Part shown: piece after piece, positions 17,734-26,168 of the stretch
Position numbering within the stretch: position 1 is the first letter of the stretch
How the letters are laid out: each line of letters starts with the position of its first letter
NCBI RefSeq assembly: GCF_018617485.1
Contig: NZ_JACSKH010000001.1
Coordinates: forward strand, 1,116,001-1,180,000
Source of the DNA: Exiguobacterium sp. s124
Lineage (GTDB): Bacteria > Bacillota > Bacilli > Exiguobacteriales > Exiguobacteriaceae
Direction of reading: 5' to 3'
Length of the DNA stretch: 64,000 nucleotides
Translations under genes and position numbers: made by a program
Notes under the pieces: model-generated
Told to the model about the DNA's origin: nothing
Seen by the model: the letters and a program-made list of their open reading frames with translations, nothing else
Database searches by the model: none

Positions 17734-18150
17734 ATGCACACGATTCAAATCCCAGTAAGATATCAAGAAACGGACATGATGGGAATCGTCTATCATGCCA
17801 ACTATTTAGTTTATTTAGAAATAGCTCGCACCGAACTGTTGCGTCAACTCGGTGTCGAATATAAAGACATGGAAGAGGCAGGATTCGTTTCACCCGTGAC
17901 GAACGTTTCTATGGACTACAAGCGAAGCGTCACATTTGGTGATACGGTTCATGTCCGTGTCTGGGTTGATCAGTACTCGAAAATCAGAACGATTTATGGG
18001 TACGAGTTAACGAACCAAGCCGGGGAACTCGTTGGCACCGCCAAGACAACTCATGTGGTCGTCAAACGGGGAGATTTTAAACCGATTCGCCTTGATCGGG
18101 AATTCCCAAAATGGCATGACATGTATATGAACGTCATGAATCCTGTCTAA
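17734..18150 (+). CDS. Acyl-CoA thioesterase, YbgC/FcbC-type hotdog fold
   Basis: The 138-residue protein carries the 4-hydroxybenzoyl-CoA thioesterase signature near its N-terminus: RYQETDMMGIVYHANYLVY, with the catalytic Asp in ETD and the conserved VYHANY. It should hydrolyse short or aromatic acyl-CoA thioesters in the cytosol; the physiological substrate is unknown. The ATG at 17734 follows GAAAGAAGG. It starts 31 bases after the AAA+ gene and may be cotranscribed with it; a terminator follows. Confidence 0.85.
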   Translation: MHTIQIPVRYQETDMMGIVYHANYLVYLEIARTELLRQLGVEYKDMEEAGFVSPVTNVSMDYKRSVTFGDTVHVRVWVDQYSKIRTIYGYELTNQAGELVGTAKTTHVVVKRGDFKPIRLDREFPKWHDMYMNVMNPV

Positions 18151-18165
18151 GAATCTTCTGTCTTC

Positions 18166-18204
18166 GTACCGTCAGTATGGTATCATATCTTGACGGTACT
18201 TTTT
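18166..18204 (+). terminator. Terminator after the thioesterase gene
   Basis: GTACCGTCA pairs with TGACGGTAC across a 16-base loop, followed by five T. Confidence 0.75.
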
Positions 18205-18228
18205 GTTATCTAGAAAGGGGAAGATCGC

Positions 18229-19101
18229 ATGCGATATCCATCAGTTTTGATGGTTTGCGGCACCTTGACGTTCATGTTAGCCGGATGTACGACAAACGAG
18301 CAAGTTGAACCGAAAGAACCAACGACACAGTCATCAACAATAGATGAACCACAGACAGAACCAAATGAACCGACTTCAGATCAAGAAGAGGTCGAGACCG
18401 AGTCTCAGACTGACGAGGAGACGACGGAATCTGAATCGGAAGTCGAAGAAGAGCCGGCTGAGCCGTCAACAACGGAAGAACCGACAATACCTGTTCAACC
18501 GATTGAAATAGGCGGTGTGGCAAATTTAGATTTAGAAGAATTGATTCTCGTCAATAAACAAATTGCATTGCCTGCCAATTATCAACCGAGCGACTTGGTT
18601 GAGGCCAAAATCGACTTTGTCGATTCGTCGGTCGGTGATCGGAGGATGATGCGCAAAGAAGCAGCACGTGCGATTGAAAGTTTAATGAGTGACGCAAAAG
18701 CGGCTGGAATTGATTTGAAAGGAACGAGCGCGTTTCGTTCATACGGTTATCAAGTAACGCTATTCAACGCTTATGTTGAACGGGACGGGAAGGAGCAAGC
18801 GATGAAATACTCCGCTCCACCCGGACACTCTGAACACCAGACCGGTCTTGCAATCGACGTATCGAGCGCTTCTGTCAATTATCAGCTCACACAAAGCCTT
18901 GGGGAAACGGTTGAAGGAAAATGGTTGGCAGACCATGCTCACGAGTATGGCTTTATCGTTCGCTACCAAAAGGCGTTTGAGGAAGAGACGGGCTACATGT
19001 ATGAACCTTGGCACTTACGCTATATTGGGACTAAACATGCCAAAGAAGTGCATACATTGAATCAGCCATTTGATCGATATATTGAGGAATATATGAAGTA
19101 A
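18229..19101 (+). CDS. D-alanyl-D-alanine carboxypeptidase lipoprotein, VanY/LdcB type
   Basis: A 290-residue M15B peptidase that trims D-Ala (or L,D-linked residues) from peptidoglycan stem peptides outside the cell. The signal peptide ends in a lipobox, LAGC (about 17-20), followed by a long acidic Glu/Thr/Ser-rich linker (about 22-95). The catalytic part has the zinc motif in GHSEHQTGLAIDVS (about 201-214) and EPWHLRY near the C-terminus, which provide the His, Asp, His and Glu residues. The ATG at 18229 follows AAAGGGGAAG. plsY begins 11 bases downstream. Confidence 0.88.
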   Translation: MRYPSVLMVCGTLTFMLAGCTTNEQVEPKEPTTQSSTIDEPQTEPNEPTSDQEEVETESQTDEETTESESEVEEEPAEPSTTEEPTIPVQPIEIGGVANLDLEELILVNKQIALPANYQPSDLVEAKIDFVDSSVGDRRMMRKEAARAIESLMSDAKAAGIDLKGTSAFRSYGYQVTLFNAYVERDGKEQAMKYSAPPGHSEHQTGLAIDVSSASVNYQLTQSLGETVEGKWLADHAHEYGFIVRYQKAFEEETGYMYEPWHLRYIGTKHAKEVHTLNQPFDRYIEEYMK

Positions 19102-19112
19102 GGGGAATTGCA

Positions 19113-19733
19113 ATGCCATATGTGACAGAAATCATCATTATTATTTTAAGCTATTTACTCGGTTCGATTCCGTTTGCGCTCATCATCGGTAAGCTCGGCT
19201 ATCGAGTAGATGTTCGAGAACATGGGAGCGGAAACCTAGGCACGACGAATACGTTCCGTGTTCTCGGTAAAAAGGCTGGCATCCTTGTTCTGCTCGGTGA
19301 CATGGGGAAAGGACTGGTCGCTGCACTACTACCTCTCTTGTTTGGAAGTGAGATGAGTCTATTACTTGCGGGGATTCCGTCAGTCATTGGACATTCTTAT
19401 CCGATCTTTGCGAAATTTAAAGGTGGAAAATCGGTGGCGACAAGCGGAGGCGTTCTCTTAGCGGCGTTTCCGTGGTTCTTCTTTGTCGTCGTCGGCACGT
19501 TTATTGTGACACTTCTTATTTCACGGATGGTTTCTCTTTCTTCCATGGCTGCGGCTGTAGTCGGGCTTGTGACGGCCACAGCGTATAGTTTAGTGACAGA
19601 GGATTGGTTGCCGCTAATCGTCATTGTACCACTCGCCTTGTTTATCATCATCAAACATCGCACCAATTGGCAACGCATACGAGCGGGGAAAGAACCGAAA
19701 GTGCCTCTTTTTCAAAATAAGCATAAATCTTAA
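19113..19733 (+). CDS. plsY: Glycerol-3-phosphate acyltransferase
   Basis: PlsY transfers the acyl group from acyl-phosphate to glycerol 3-phosphate, the first step of phospholipid synthesis. The 206-residue membrane protein has the three family motifs: GSIPFALIIGK near residues 17-27, GSGNLGTTNTFR (about 38-49), and KFKGGKSVATSGG (about 99-111). It starts 11 bases after the carboxypeptidase gene with AAGGGG upstream, so the two may be cotranscribed. A terminator follows. Confidence 0.95.
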   Translation: MPYVTEIIIIILSYLLGSIPFALIIGKLGYRVDVREHGSGNLGTTNTFRVLGKKAGILVLLGDMGKGLVAALLPLLFGSEMSLLLAGIPSVIGHSYPIFAKFKGGKSVATSGGVLLAAFPWFFFVVVGTFIVTLLISRMVSLSSMAAAVVGLVTATAYSLVTEDWLPLIVIVPLALFIIIKHRTNWQRIRAGKEPKVPLFQNKHKS

Positions 19734-19741
19734 TTCATCTA

Positions 19742-19770
19742 GGTGCGTCTGATTCAGACGTGCCTTTTTT
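19742..19770 (+). terminator. Terminator of plsY
   Basis: GGTGCGTCTG pairs with CAGACGTGCC (two wobbles) around a short ATT loop, then six T. Confidence 0.8.
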
Positions 19771-19906
19771 GTGCATTGTTGTTGATTTACACAAGGAAGA
19801 AACAAAATCATGTTGGATTTGCTCGTTCTTTACTTTCAATTTACGATAAATTTACATCCGTTCGTTACACTAGAAAAGGAAAGATTTTAGTGGAGGAGGC
19901 AGGGAC

Positions 19907-20677
19907 GTGTCTTTAATCGGTGAAGAACGTAAACAGAAAATTGTCGAATGGATCGAACGAGAAGGAAAAGTGAAGACGAGCGAATTGATCGAACGCTTGA
20001 ACGTGTCAGGAGAATCGATTCGACGCTATTTAGAAGAACTAGAGAAAGAACACCGTATCAAACGTGTTTATGGGGGTGCCGTCCTCCATCAGAGCATGTC
20101 CTTTCAGCCAATCGTGATTGCCAACATGGATGGAATCCGACGCATCGCATATACGGCATTCCAATTAATTCCGGACGATACGTTAGTCTATATCGGTCAC
20201 GGTGTCGCGGCCGAACAAGTAGCGTCTCGTCTACGCGGACGTAACGTAACAGTGGTCACCCCATCTCTAACGGTCGCGAAAGCGCTATTTGAGCAGCGAG
20301 CGAAAGGAGTGCTCGGTGGCGAAATACAGTTGTTAGGTGGTACAATCGACCCGAAACATCTCGTGACGACGGGAGAGCAAGTCCTTGCACAACTTCAAAC
20401 ATATATGTTCGATCTTGCCATCTTGTCTGTTGAGGGGGTCGATGCGACTCTTGGTCTAACGTGCGATGCTTATGGGCTCACCAGTATTACGCAGGCTGTG
20501 ATGTCTCAAAGTCGCGAAACGTTCTTATTGACAGACCATACACAGTTGAACCAACAAAAACGGTATCGAGTCTGTGATTTTTCGAAGGTAACGGCCATCA
20601 TCTCTGATTTTCCGGAACCTCAAGAATTTAAAGGCGTCTTAGCCGAACATGGTGTGGATTGGAAATTCGCACCGTAA
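19907..20677 (+). CDS. DeoR-family transcriptional regulator
   Basis: The 256-residue protein has a DeoR-type winged helix at the N-terminus (EERKQKIVEWIEREGKVK, then the recognition helix around SGESIRRYLEELEKE, and the RVYGGAV wing), followed by a sugar-phosphate-isomerase-like sensor domain (about 70-250). Members usually repress carbohydrate genes in response to a phosphosugar. The GTG at 19907 is chosen because GGAGGAGGCAGGG lies just upstream. cutC starts 13 bases after the stop, so they form an operon; no sugar gene is next to it, and its regulon is not visible. Confidence 0.87.
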   Translation: MSLIGEERKQKIVEWIEREGKVKTSELIERLNVSGESIRRYLEELEKEHRIKRVYGGAVLHQSMSFQPIVIANMDGIRRIAYTAFQLIPDDTLVYIGHGVAAEQVASRLRGRNVTVVTPSLTVAKALFEQRAKGVLGGEIQLLGGTIDPKHLVTTGEQVLAQLQTYMFDLAILSVEGVDATLGLTCDAYGLTSITQAVMSQSRETFLLTDHTQLNQQKRYRVCDFSKVTAIISDFPEPQEFKGVLAEHGVDWKFAP

Positions 20678-20690
20678 AAGGAGCGATTAC

Positions 20691-21344
20691 ATGAAAATAG
20701 AAGTAATAGTCACAACGTTATCTGAAGCAATCCAAGCGGAACAACTCGGGGCGGATCGACTCGAGCTGATAGCGGATATGGAAAAGGGTGGCATCACACC
20801 AAGCTTCGGGACGATTCGGAATGTAGTTGAACACGTCTCGGTTCCGGTACACGTTATGATTCGACCGCATACACGTTCGTTCCATTTTAACGAGGATGAC
20901 GTCGAAACGATGCTCGCCGATATCGGTTTATGCCGTGAACTCGGAGTTGATGGAATTGTCTTTGGTGCATTGACACAGGACGGGGCAATCGATGAACGGA
21001 TTTTAGGAGAGGTCATTAAGCATAAAGGGGAAATGACACTCACGTTCCATCGTGCTTTCGATGCATCTCGTGATGTATTTGAATCGATTGATGTCTTAAA
21101 TGACTTTCCGGAAGTCGATCTTTTATTGACGTCAGGCGGTGCGAACACAGCACTCGAAGGAATCGAGACATTAGAGCGGCTTAAAGAACAAGCAGAGATG
21201 ACAATCCTACCGGGAGCTGGCATCACAACAGAGACGTTACCTACCTTAAAAGCTCGACTTGGAGTAGACATGGTACACGTCGGCAATGGTGTACGGACAG
21301 ATGGCCAGTTCGATGAGTCTAAGTTCAAACAACTTCGAGGATAA
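20691..21344 (+). CDS. cutC: CutC family protein
   Basis: A 217-residue TIM-barrel protein of the CutC family, historically linked to copper homeostasis although the molecular role is disputed. Visible family features are GADRLELIADMEKGGITPS (about 19-37), HVMIRPHTRSFHFN (about 54-67), TFHRAFD and LTSGG, and the late GAGIT motif. The ATG at 20691 follows AAAAGGAG, and the gene is tightly coupled to the DeoR regulator upstream. A wobble-containing terminator follows. Confidence 0.9.
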   Translation: MKIEVIVTTLSEAIQAEQLGADRLELIADMEKGGITPSFGTIRNVVEHVSVPVHVMIRPHTRSFHFNEDDVETMLADIGLCRELGVDGIVFGALTQDGAIDERILGEVIKHKGEMTLTFHRAFDASRDVFESIDVLNDFPEVDLLLTSGGANTALEGIETLERLKEQAEMTILPGAGITTETLPTLKARLGVDMVHVGNGVRTDGQFDESKFKQLRG

Positions 21345-21354
21345 GTCAAAGCGG

Positions 21355-21378
21355 AAAGCAGTCGTATGACTGTTTTTT
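21355..21378 (+). terminator. Terminator of cutC
   Basis: AAAGCAGTC pairs with GACTGTTTT (one G-T wobble) around GTAT; the T-run follows and merges into the promoter of the next gene. Confidence 0.65.
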
Positions 21379-21387
21379 TGCTATAAT
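21378..21387 (+). promoter_or_regulatory. Extended -10 promoter of the DUF975 gene
   Basis: TTGCTATAAT contains the TGnTATAAT extended -10 element; no good -35 is visible. It lies about 30 bases before the DUF975 start codon. Confidence 0.5.
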
Positions 21388-21416
21388 GAAAGAAAATGAT
21401 AAGTGTAGGTGAACTC

Positions 21417-22061
21417 ATGCAATCTTCTGTTTACAAACAATATGCGCTTCGAATGCTCTCTGGAAAGTGGGGCATATCTTTGCTCGTCGTCTTGACTGTT
21501 ATGGTCATACAAGCGATGATTACGACGCGTCTCGACCTTTCCACAAATGATCCTGAAGTTCTCATGACTTCAGTGGCGTTGTTGTATGGAGCGACCGTAT
21601 TGCTCGCGCCGATTGAACTCGGGAAAAATTGGGTGTTTCTTCAAGTTGCTAAAGACGAAAAGCCCAAGTTTGGATTATTGATTGAAGCGTTCGGGTCACT
21701 AAAAGACTATTCGCGTGCAGTGGTTTATTATGCGGTGTTCTATTTAGGGTTAAACGTGTTGATGTTATTCTTGATTGTGCCTGGCGTATGGTTTTATTTG
21801 ACGTATCGAATCGCGCCATTCATTATGCGTGACGAACCAGATCTTTCGGCATTCCAGGCAATGCGAAAGAGTCGGTTAATGATGAAAGGGCACAAACAGA
21901 CGCTGTTAAAACTGTTCGCAAGTTTTATCGGATGGTACGCGCTCGTTCTTCTCACTGGCGGACTCGCTTATATCTTTGTCACGCCTTATCTTCAAACAGC
22001 AATTTCAGGACTTTACTTAGAAATGAAGGCATCTTATCTCGCAAAACAACCGGTCGGGTAA
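21417..22061 (+). CDS. DUF975 family membrane protein
   Basis: A 214-residue protein with about five hydrophobic segments. The region YRIAPFIMRDEPDLSAFQAM, followed by SRLMMKGHK and FIGWYALVLLTGG, matches the DUF975 family, integral membrane proteins of unknown function common in Firmicutes. The ATG at 21417 has AGGTGA five bases upstream and is preferred to the ATG at 21396. It is preceded by an extended -10 promoter and followed by an 11-bp perfect hairpin shared with the converging gene. Confidence 0.78.
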   Translation: MQSSVYKQYALRMLSGKWGISLLVVLTVMVIQAMITTRLDLSTNDPEVLMTSVALLYGATVLLAPIELGKNWVFLQVAKDEKPKFGLLIEAFGSLKDYSRAVVYYAVFYLGLNVLMLFLIVPGVWFYLTYRIAPFIMRDEPDLSAFQAMRKSRLMMKGHKQTLLKLFASFIGWYALVLLTGGLAYIFVTPYLQTAISGLYLEMKASYLAKQPVG

Positions 22062-22073
22062 TCCGACCGGTTG
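22047..22073. terminator. Bidirectional terminator between convergent genes
   Basis: CAACCGGTCGG pairs perfectly with CCGACCGGTTG around GTAAT. A short T-run follows only on the minus strand, and the stop codon of the DUF975 gene lies in the loop. Confidence 0.75.
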
Positions 22074-22080
22074 AATACGT

Positions 22081-22308
22081 TTAATGCTGATCTGTCTTTT
22101 TCGGGTTAGGGGCGTCTTCAAAATCTTGCTTTTCTTGTTCTGACGCATCCGCATGCCACTTTTTCGCTTGTTCGGTGGCAATCGGTATCGCTTTCGTCTC
22201 AGAATAGCCTTGTGCGAGCAATGCGTTCGCAATATCGATGGCTTTCTTTTTTACAAGTGGATCGAAGTTTTTCAGTGATTCCGGATAGTCTCTCATGTTC
22301 CATGGCAC
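22081..22308 (-). CDS. Small YdaT-like protein
   Basis: A 75-residue hydrophilic protein. PWNMRDYPESLKN, then KKAIDIANALL and KAIPIATEQAKKW, resembles the N-terminal part of the B. subtilis general-stress-associated protein YdaT, whose function is unknown; the C-terminal domain of YdaT is absent here. I chose the GTG at 22308 because AAGGAGG lies seven bases upstream and the sequence then begins with the conserved PW; an ATG 11 codons upstream lacks a site. It is the last gene of the minus-strand run exporter-dehydrogenase-this gene. Confidence 0.7.
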   Translation of the reverse strand: MPWNMRDYPESLKNFDPLVKKKAIDIANALLAQGYSETKAIPIATEQAKKWHADASEQEKQDFEDAPNPKKTDQH

Positions 22309-22353
22309 GAAAATCGCCTCCTTCACTCCTACTAATTCCACAAACGGGATGAT

Positions 22354-23226
22354 TCAAACGTCTTGGTTGAGATAATACTCGATGAGCGCTTGCGTCCCGT
22401 TCTCCCCGTATCCATTGTCTTCGAGGATTGAGTAAAGACGATGAGCCAGTTCAAGTCCAGGTAATGTTACGTGGAGCTCGTTCGCACTTTCAATGGCGAG
22501 CGTCATGTCTTTTATAAAATGTTTGATAAAGAAACCAGGAGCATAATCTTCGACGATCATACGTGGAACTAAATTTTCCAGTGTCCAGCTACCCGCTGCC
22601 CCTCCGCGAATCGTACGGATGAGTGCTTCCGGGTCAAGACCTGCTCGTTTGCTGAACGCGAGCATTTCTGCATTTCCCATCATCGTTCCGGCAATTGCGA
22701 TTTGGTTGGCGAGTTTCGCGTATTGACCGCTCCCAGCATACCCCATCCGCTCAATTGACTGTCCCATTGCTTCAAATAAAGGTTTCGCCTTGTTGAAGGC
22801 AAACTCCCCGCCTCCGACCAAAATGGATAACGTTCCATTTTTTGCGCCGATGTCACCGCCTGTGACCGGTGCATCAAGTGGGAGAAGACTCCGTTCGATC
22901 GCCGTTTCTGCGATGCGTTCGGCAAGCTTGGGAGAGGAGGTGGTCATGTCGATCAACAGTGTCCCCGGTTCCGCAGAATCGAGGATGTTTCCGTCCCCAA
23001 AATAGATAGATTCGACATCTGACGGGTAACCGACGATGGTGATGACGGCATCAGCATCTTCGCAGACGTCTCGAATCGATTCACACCATGTCACACCTTC
23101 TTCGAGTAGAGAAGTGGCCTTCTCCTTCGTGCGTGTATAAGCTTTTACGTCAAAGCCATGTTTCATCAAATTTCGTACCATGGATTGGCCCATTACCCCG
23201 AGACCGATAAATCCGATTGTTTTCAT
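22354..23226 (-). CDS. ykwC: NAD(P)-dependent beta-hydroxyacid dehydrogenase, YkwC-like
   Basis: The 290-residue protein belongs to the 3-hydroxyisobutyrate/tartronate semialdehyde dehydrogenase family. It has the N-terminal nucleotide fold GFIGLGVMGQSMVRNLMK (about 5-22), the substrate motif DAPVTGGDIGAKNGTLSI (about 117-134) and the catalytic Lys region GQYAKLANQ (about 167-175). Members oxidise beta-hydroxyacids; the substrate here is unknown. Its ATG overlaps the stop of the upstream ABC exporter by four bases. Confidence 0.87.
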   Translation of the reverse strand: MKTIGFIGLGVMGQSMVRNLMKHGFDVKAYTRTKEKATSLLEEGVTWCESIRDVCEDADAVITIVGYPSDVESIYFGDGNILDSAEPGTLLIDMTTSSPKLAERIAETAIERSLLPLDAPVTGGDIGAKNGTLSILVGGGEFAFNKAKPLFEAMGQSIERMGYAGSGQYAKLANQIAIAGTMMGNAEMLAFSKRAGLDPEALIRTIRGGAAGSWTLENLVPRMIVEDYAPGFFIKHFIKDMTLAIESANELHVTLPGLELAHRLYSILEDNGYGENGTQALIEYYLNQDV

Positions 23227-24953
23227 GTTGATTGTCCCCCTAATAATTGTTGTGAGACGAGTCGCTGATAAAGAGCGTTCTCGTTTAAAAGTTGCTCATG
23301 TTTTCCAATCCCGCTGATGCGTCCATCTTCTAACACGACGATTTGGTCGGCATGTCTGACGGTCGATAAGCGATGGGCGATCACGAGCGTGGTTCTTCCG
23401 ACCATAAGCCGATCGAGCGCTTCTTGGACGACGCGTTCCGATTCTGAGTCAAGGCTTGATGTCGCTTCATCAAGCAATAGAATTTGTGGGTTGCGTAACA
23501 ATGCTCTGGCAATTGCAAGACGTTGTCGTTGTCCTCCTGACAAGCGAATACCACGTTCTCCAATCTCCGTCTCGAGTTGCTCGGGCATCGCTTCAATGAA
23601 AGACCACGCATTGGCCATCTCACACGCTTCTTTAATTTTCTCATCACTTACTTCATGCTGAAGGCCGTAGATGATGTTTGTCCGAACAGAACCCGACAGG
23701 ACAGGAGAGTCTTGGGCGACATAACCGACGATTTGACGCCACGTGTCACGACCGTATGTCTGAATGTCATGATTGCCGTACCGGATCAGTCCTCCCGTCG
23801 GGGTATAAAACTGTTCAACAAGCGAAAAGAGTGTCGTTTTACCTGCGCCGCTTCGACCAACGATAGCGGTCGTCGCACCTGGCGAAACGTGAAGGGATAG
23901 CCTTTGTAAAACAGGCTCTGTCCCGTAATGAAACGTTACATCCTCGAAGAATAGATCAGCCTGTTCGATGGATTCTTGACGTGTGCTGTATGGTTCTGGA
24001 ACAACGTCGAGTAATTCGGCAATCCGTTCAGTTGCGCCACGAGCTTTTTGAAGTCTTGTTAGAAATTCACTCATCGTGATAAGTGGCGTGATGATCTGGA
24101 ACACATACAACATGAAGGCGAGCAGTTCACCAGTCGATAAGGCTCCTGTCGAAACACGATAGGCACCAAACCCGAGAATAGCAATCAACATCCCCGTCAA
24201 CGTGACGTTCAGGAGAGGGATGAGAATGGCTTGGATTCGCCCTTCTTTCACTCCGTAATCGAATAACGTCTCGATTTTTACTTTACCTGTACTCACTTCC
24301 ATTTGTTCTGTCGCCTGTGACTTGACGAGTCGAATTTCACTGAGTAGTTCCGCAAAGAATCCAGACAAGTTTCCGAGCTCCTGTTGCGTTTCTTTCGCGA
24401 TGATTCGAAGTTTTCGACCGAGTGGTATAACGATGACAAGCGTGGTCGGCACTGAAAACAAGATGACGAGCGTCATTTGCCAATCGAGCGTGAACAAGAT
24501 GGCGACGGCACCGATGACCGAGACGAAGGAGGTCAACAATCGGACACTTTGTTCGGATAACAACTGTTGCAGTGTCGTCGTATCATTGTTTAAACGAGAG
24601 ACGAGTTCACCCGATTTGATTCCATCGTAAAACGGGATAGGTAGTTTGATGAGATGGTCCCACAATGTCGTACGAAGATTGGCGACGACACGTTGACCGA
24701 CGATATGTAGCCAGTAGATCGATAACGCACTCGTGATGACCTGGACGAGAAACGCAATGATAAAGTATGCGAGCCATTCGGGTGTCAACAGGTCGCTACT
24801 CCAACGGTCGACGACGCGTTGCAGGATGAGTGGAATCGCTAGCGATGCAACGGCTTGGAGGAGCGAAATCAGAATGGCTCCGACAAACAATCCTTTAGGA
24901 GGGTTCGCGATTTTAAAAAGCTGGAAAAACGTCTTCCACGTTGATGATTTCAT
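23223..24953 (-). CDS. bmrA: ABC exporter, BmrA-like homodimeric multidrug transporter
   Basis: A 576-residue full half-transporter: six-helix membrane domain (about 1-310) and ATPase domain with Walker A GRSGAGKTT (about 370), signature LSGGQRQR (about 473) and Walker B LLLDEATSSLD with the catalytic Glu, so both sites of a homodimer would be functional. The membrane domain reads closest to BmrA (YvcC) of B. subtilis, an exporter of drugs. The ATG at 24953 is chosen because GGAGGAGG lies ten bases upstream; a TTG at 24962 is too close to that site. The downstream dehydrogenase gene overlaps by ATGA. Confidence 0.87.
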   Translation of the reverse strand: MKSSTWKTFFQLFKIANPPKGLFVGAILISLLQAVASLAIPLILQRVVDRWSSDLLTPEWLAYFIIAFLVQVITSALSIYWLHIVGQRVVANLRTTLWDHLIKLPIPFYDGIKSGELVSRLNNDTTTLQQLLSEQSVRLLTSFVSVIGAVAILFTLDWQMTLVILFSVPTTLVIVIPLGRKLRIIAKETQQELGNLSGFFAELLSEIRLVKSQATEQMEVSTGKVKIETLFDYGVKEGRIQAILIPLLNVTLTGMLIAILGFGAYRVSTGALSTGELLAFMLYVFQIITPLITMSEFLTRLQKARGATERIAELLDVVPEPYSTRQESIEQADLFFEDVTFHYGTEPVLQRLSLHVSPGATTAIVGRSGAGKTTLFSLVEQFYTPTGGLIRYGNHDIQTYGRDTWRQIVGYVAQDSPVLSGSVRTNIIYGLQHEVSDEKIKEACEMANAWSFIEAMPEQLETEIGERGIRLSGGQRQRLAIARALLRNPQILLLDEATSSLDSESERVVQEALDRLMVGRTTLVIAHRLSTVRHADQIVVLEDGRISGIGKHEQLLNENALYQRLVSQQLLGGQST

Positions 24954-25061
24954 ATTGAACAATCCTCCTCCCTTCTTACTTTCGCTGTTTCAAAATCGGG
25001 TGTCAAGACGTCGAATCGAACGAATGAGTCATGCTAGAATAAAAAGGAGAGGTGATACGTG

Positions 25062-26168
25062 ATGAAATGGATTCACACGGCCGATTGGCATCTAGGTAAG
25101 ATTGTCCATGGTCGTCATATGACAGAAGATCAACGAAATATTTTATTCCATTCGTTTTTACAAATCGTCGATGAGGAAAAACCTGATGCGGTCGTCATCG
25201 CGGGAGACTTGTATGACCGTGCCGTACCGCCAGTCGAGGCTGTCGATTTGCTAGATGAGATGTGGCGGGAATTGGTATTAAAACGAGAGATTCCGGTCGT
25301 CGCCATCGCCGGAAACCATGATTCTGCTGAGCGGCTCGAATATAGTTCAAAACTATTGAGACAAGTAGGGCTACATATCGTCGGTAAACTAGACCCAGAT
25401 GCGGGTCCGCTTGAAGTAGCCGGAATCCCGTTTTACCCAATCCCGTTCCTTGAGCCGGCTCGGGTTCGACACGTTTTGGGAATCGATACGATTCGTACAC
25501 ATCATGACGCACTAAAAGCCGTCATAGAAGCATTTGGTTTGATTGAAAAGAATGCGGTCTCAGTCGGACATAGTTTTGTCGCAGGTGGACTTGAAACCGA
25601 TTCGGAGCGTCAATTATCGATTGGTACTGCCGGGCAGGTCGCGAAAGGGTTGTATGACCCCTTTTCGTATACGGCTCTCGGTCATCTACATAATCGTGAT
25701 GCGATTCAAGCAGAACGGATTGCGTATAGTGGTTCTCTCATGAAATATTCATTCTCTGAGGTCAACCATGAAAAATCAGTGGATATCGTAGAATGGGACG
25801 GGCAATGGAAGCGACGACGTCGAACGTTGACACCTGAACGTGATATGAGACAACTCACGGGAACGTTACACGAGCTTCTCGCGCCGTCATTTTATCAGCA
25901 ACAACAGACAGATGATTATTTAAAGATTGTGCTGACCGATGATAAAGCACTTTTTGACCCGATGGCGAAGCTTCGCACTGTCTACCCGAACATTCTCCAT
26001 CTCGAATTGGAACTGTTGCGACGACAAGAACAAACATCCACATTTGAACGGGAAACGCTCGAGCGACAATCGGTCGAAGAGGTGTATTTACAGTTCTTTG
26101 AAGCCGTGCATGATCGCACGGCCTCGGATGCCTTGAAACAAATGATTGAAGAAGGTGATGTCAGATGA
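25062..26168 (+). CDS. sbcD: Exonuclease SbcCD, nuclease subunit D
   Basis: SbcD is the Mre11-like Mn2+-dependent nuclease of the SbcCD complex, which opens DNA hairpins and protein-blocked ends. The 368-residue protein shows the calcineurin-like phosphoesterase motifs in order: HTADWHLGK (about 4-12), AGDLYDRA (about 46-53), AGNHDSAERL (about 83-92), then VGHSFV and GHLHN. The ATG at 25062 follows AAAGGAGAGGTG; the GTG codon just before it is also possible. sbcC starts within its last codons (ATGA overlap), the usual arrangement. Confidence 0.95.
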   Translation: MKWIHTADWHLGKIVHGRHMTEDQRNILFHSFLQIVDEEKPDAVVIAGDLYDRAVPPVEAVDLLDEMWRELVLKREIPVVAIAGNHDSAERLEYSSKLLRQVGLHIVGKLDPDAGPLEVAGIPFYPIPFLEPARVRHVLGIDTIRTHHDALKAVIEAFGLIEKNAVSVGHSFVAGGLETDSERQLSIGTAGQVAKGLYDPFSYTALGHLHNRDAIQAERIAYSGSLMKYSFSEVNHEKSVDIVEWDGQWKRRRRTLTPERDMRQLTGTLHELLAPSFYQQQQTDDYLKIVLTDDKALFDPMAKLRTVYPNILHLELELLRRQEQTSTFERETLERQSVEEVYLQFFEAVHDRTASDALKQMIEEGDVR

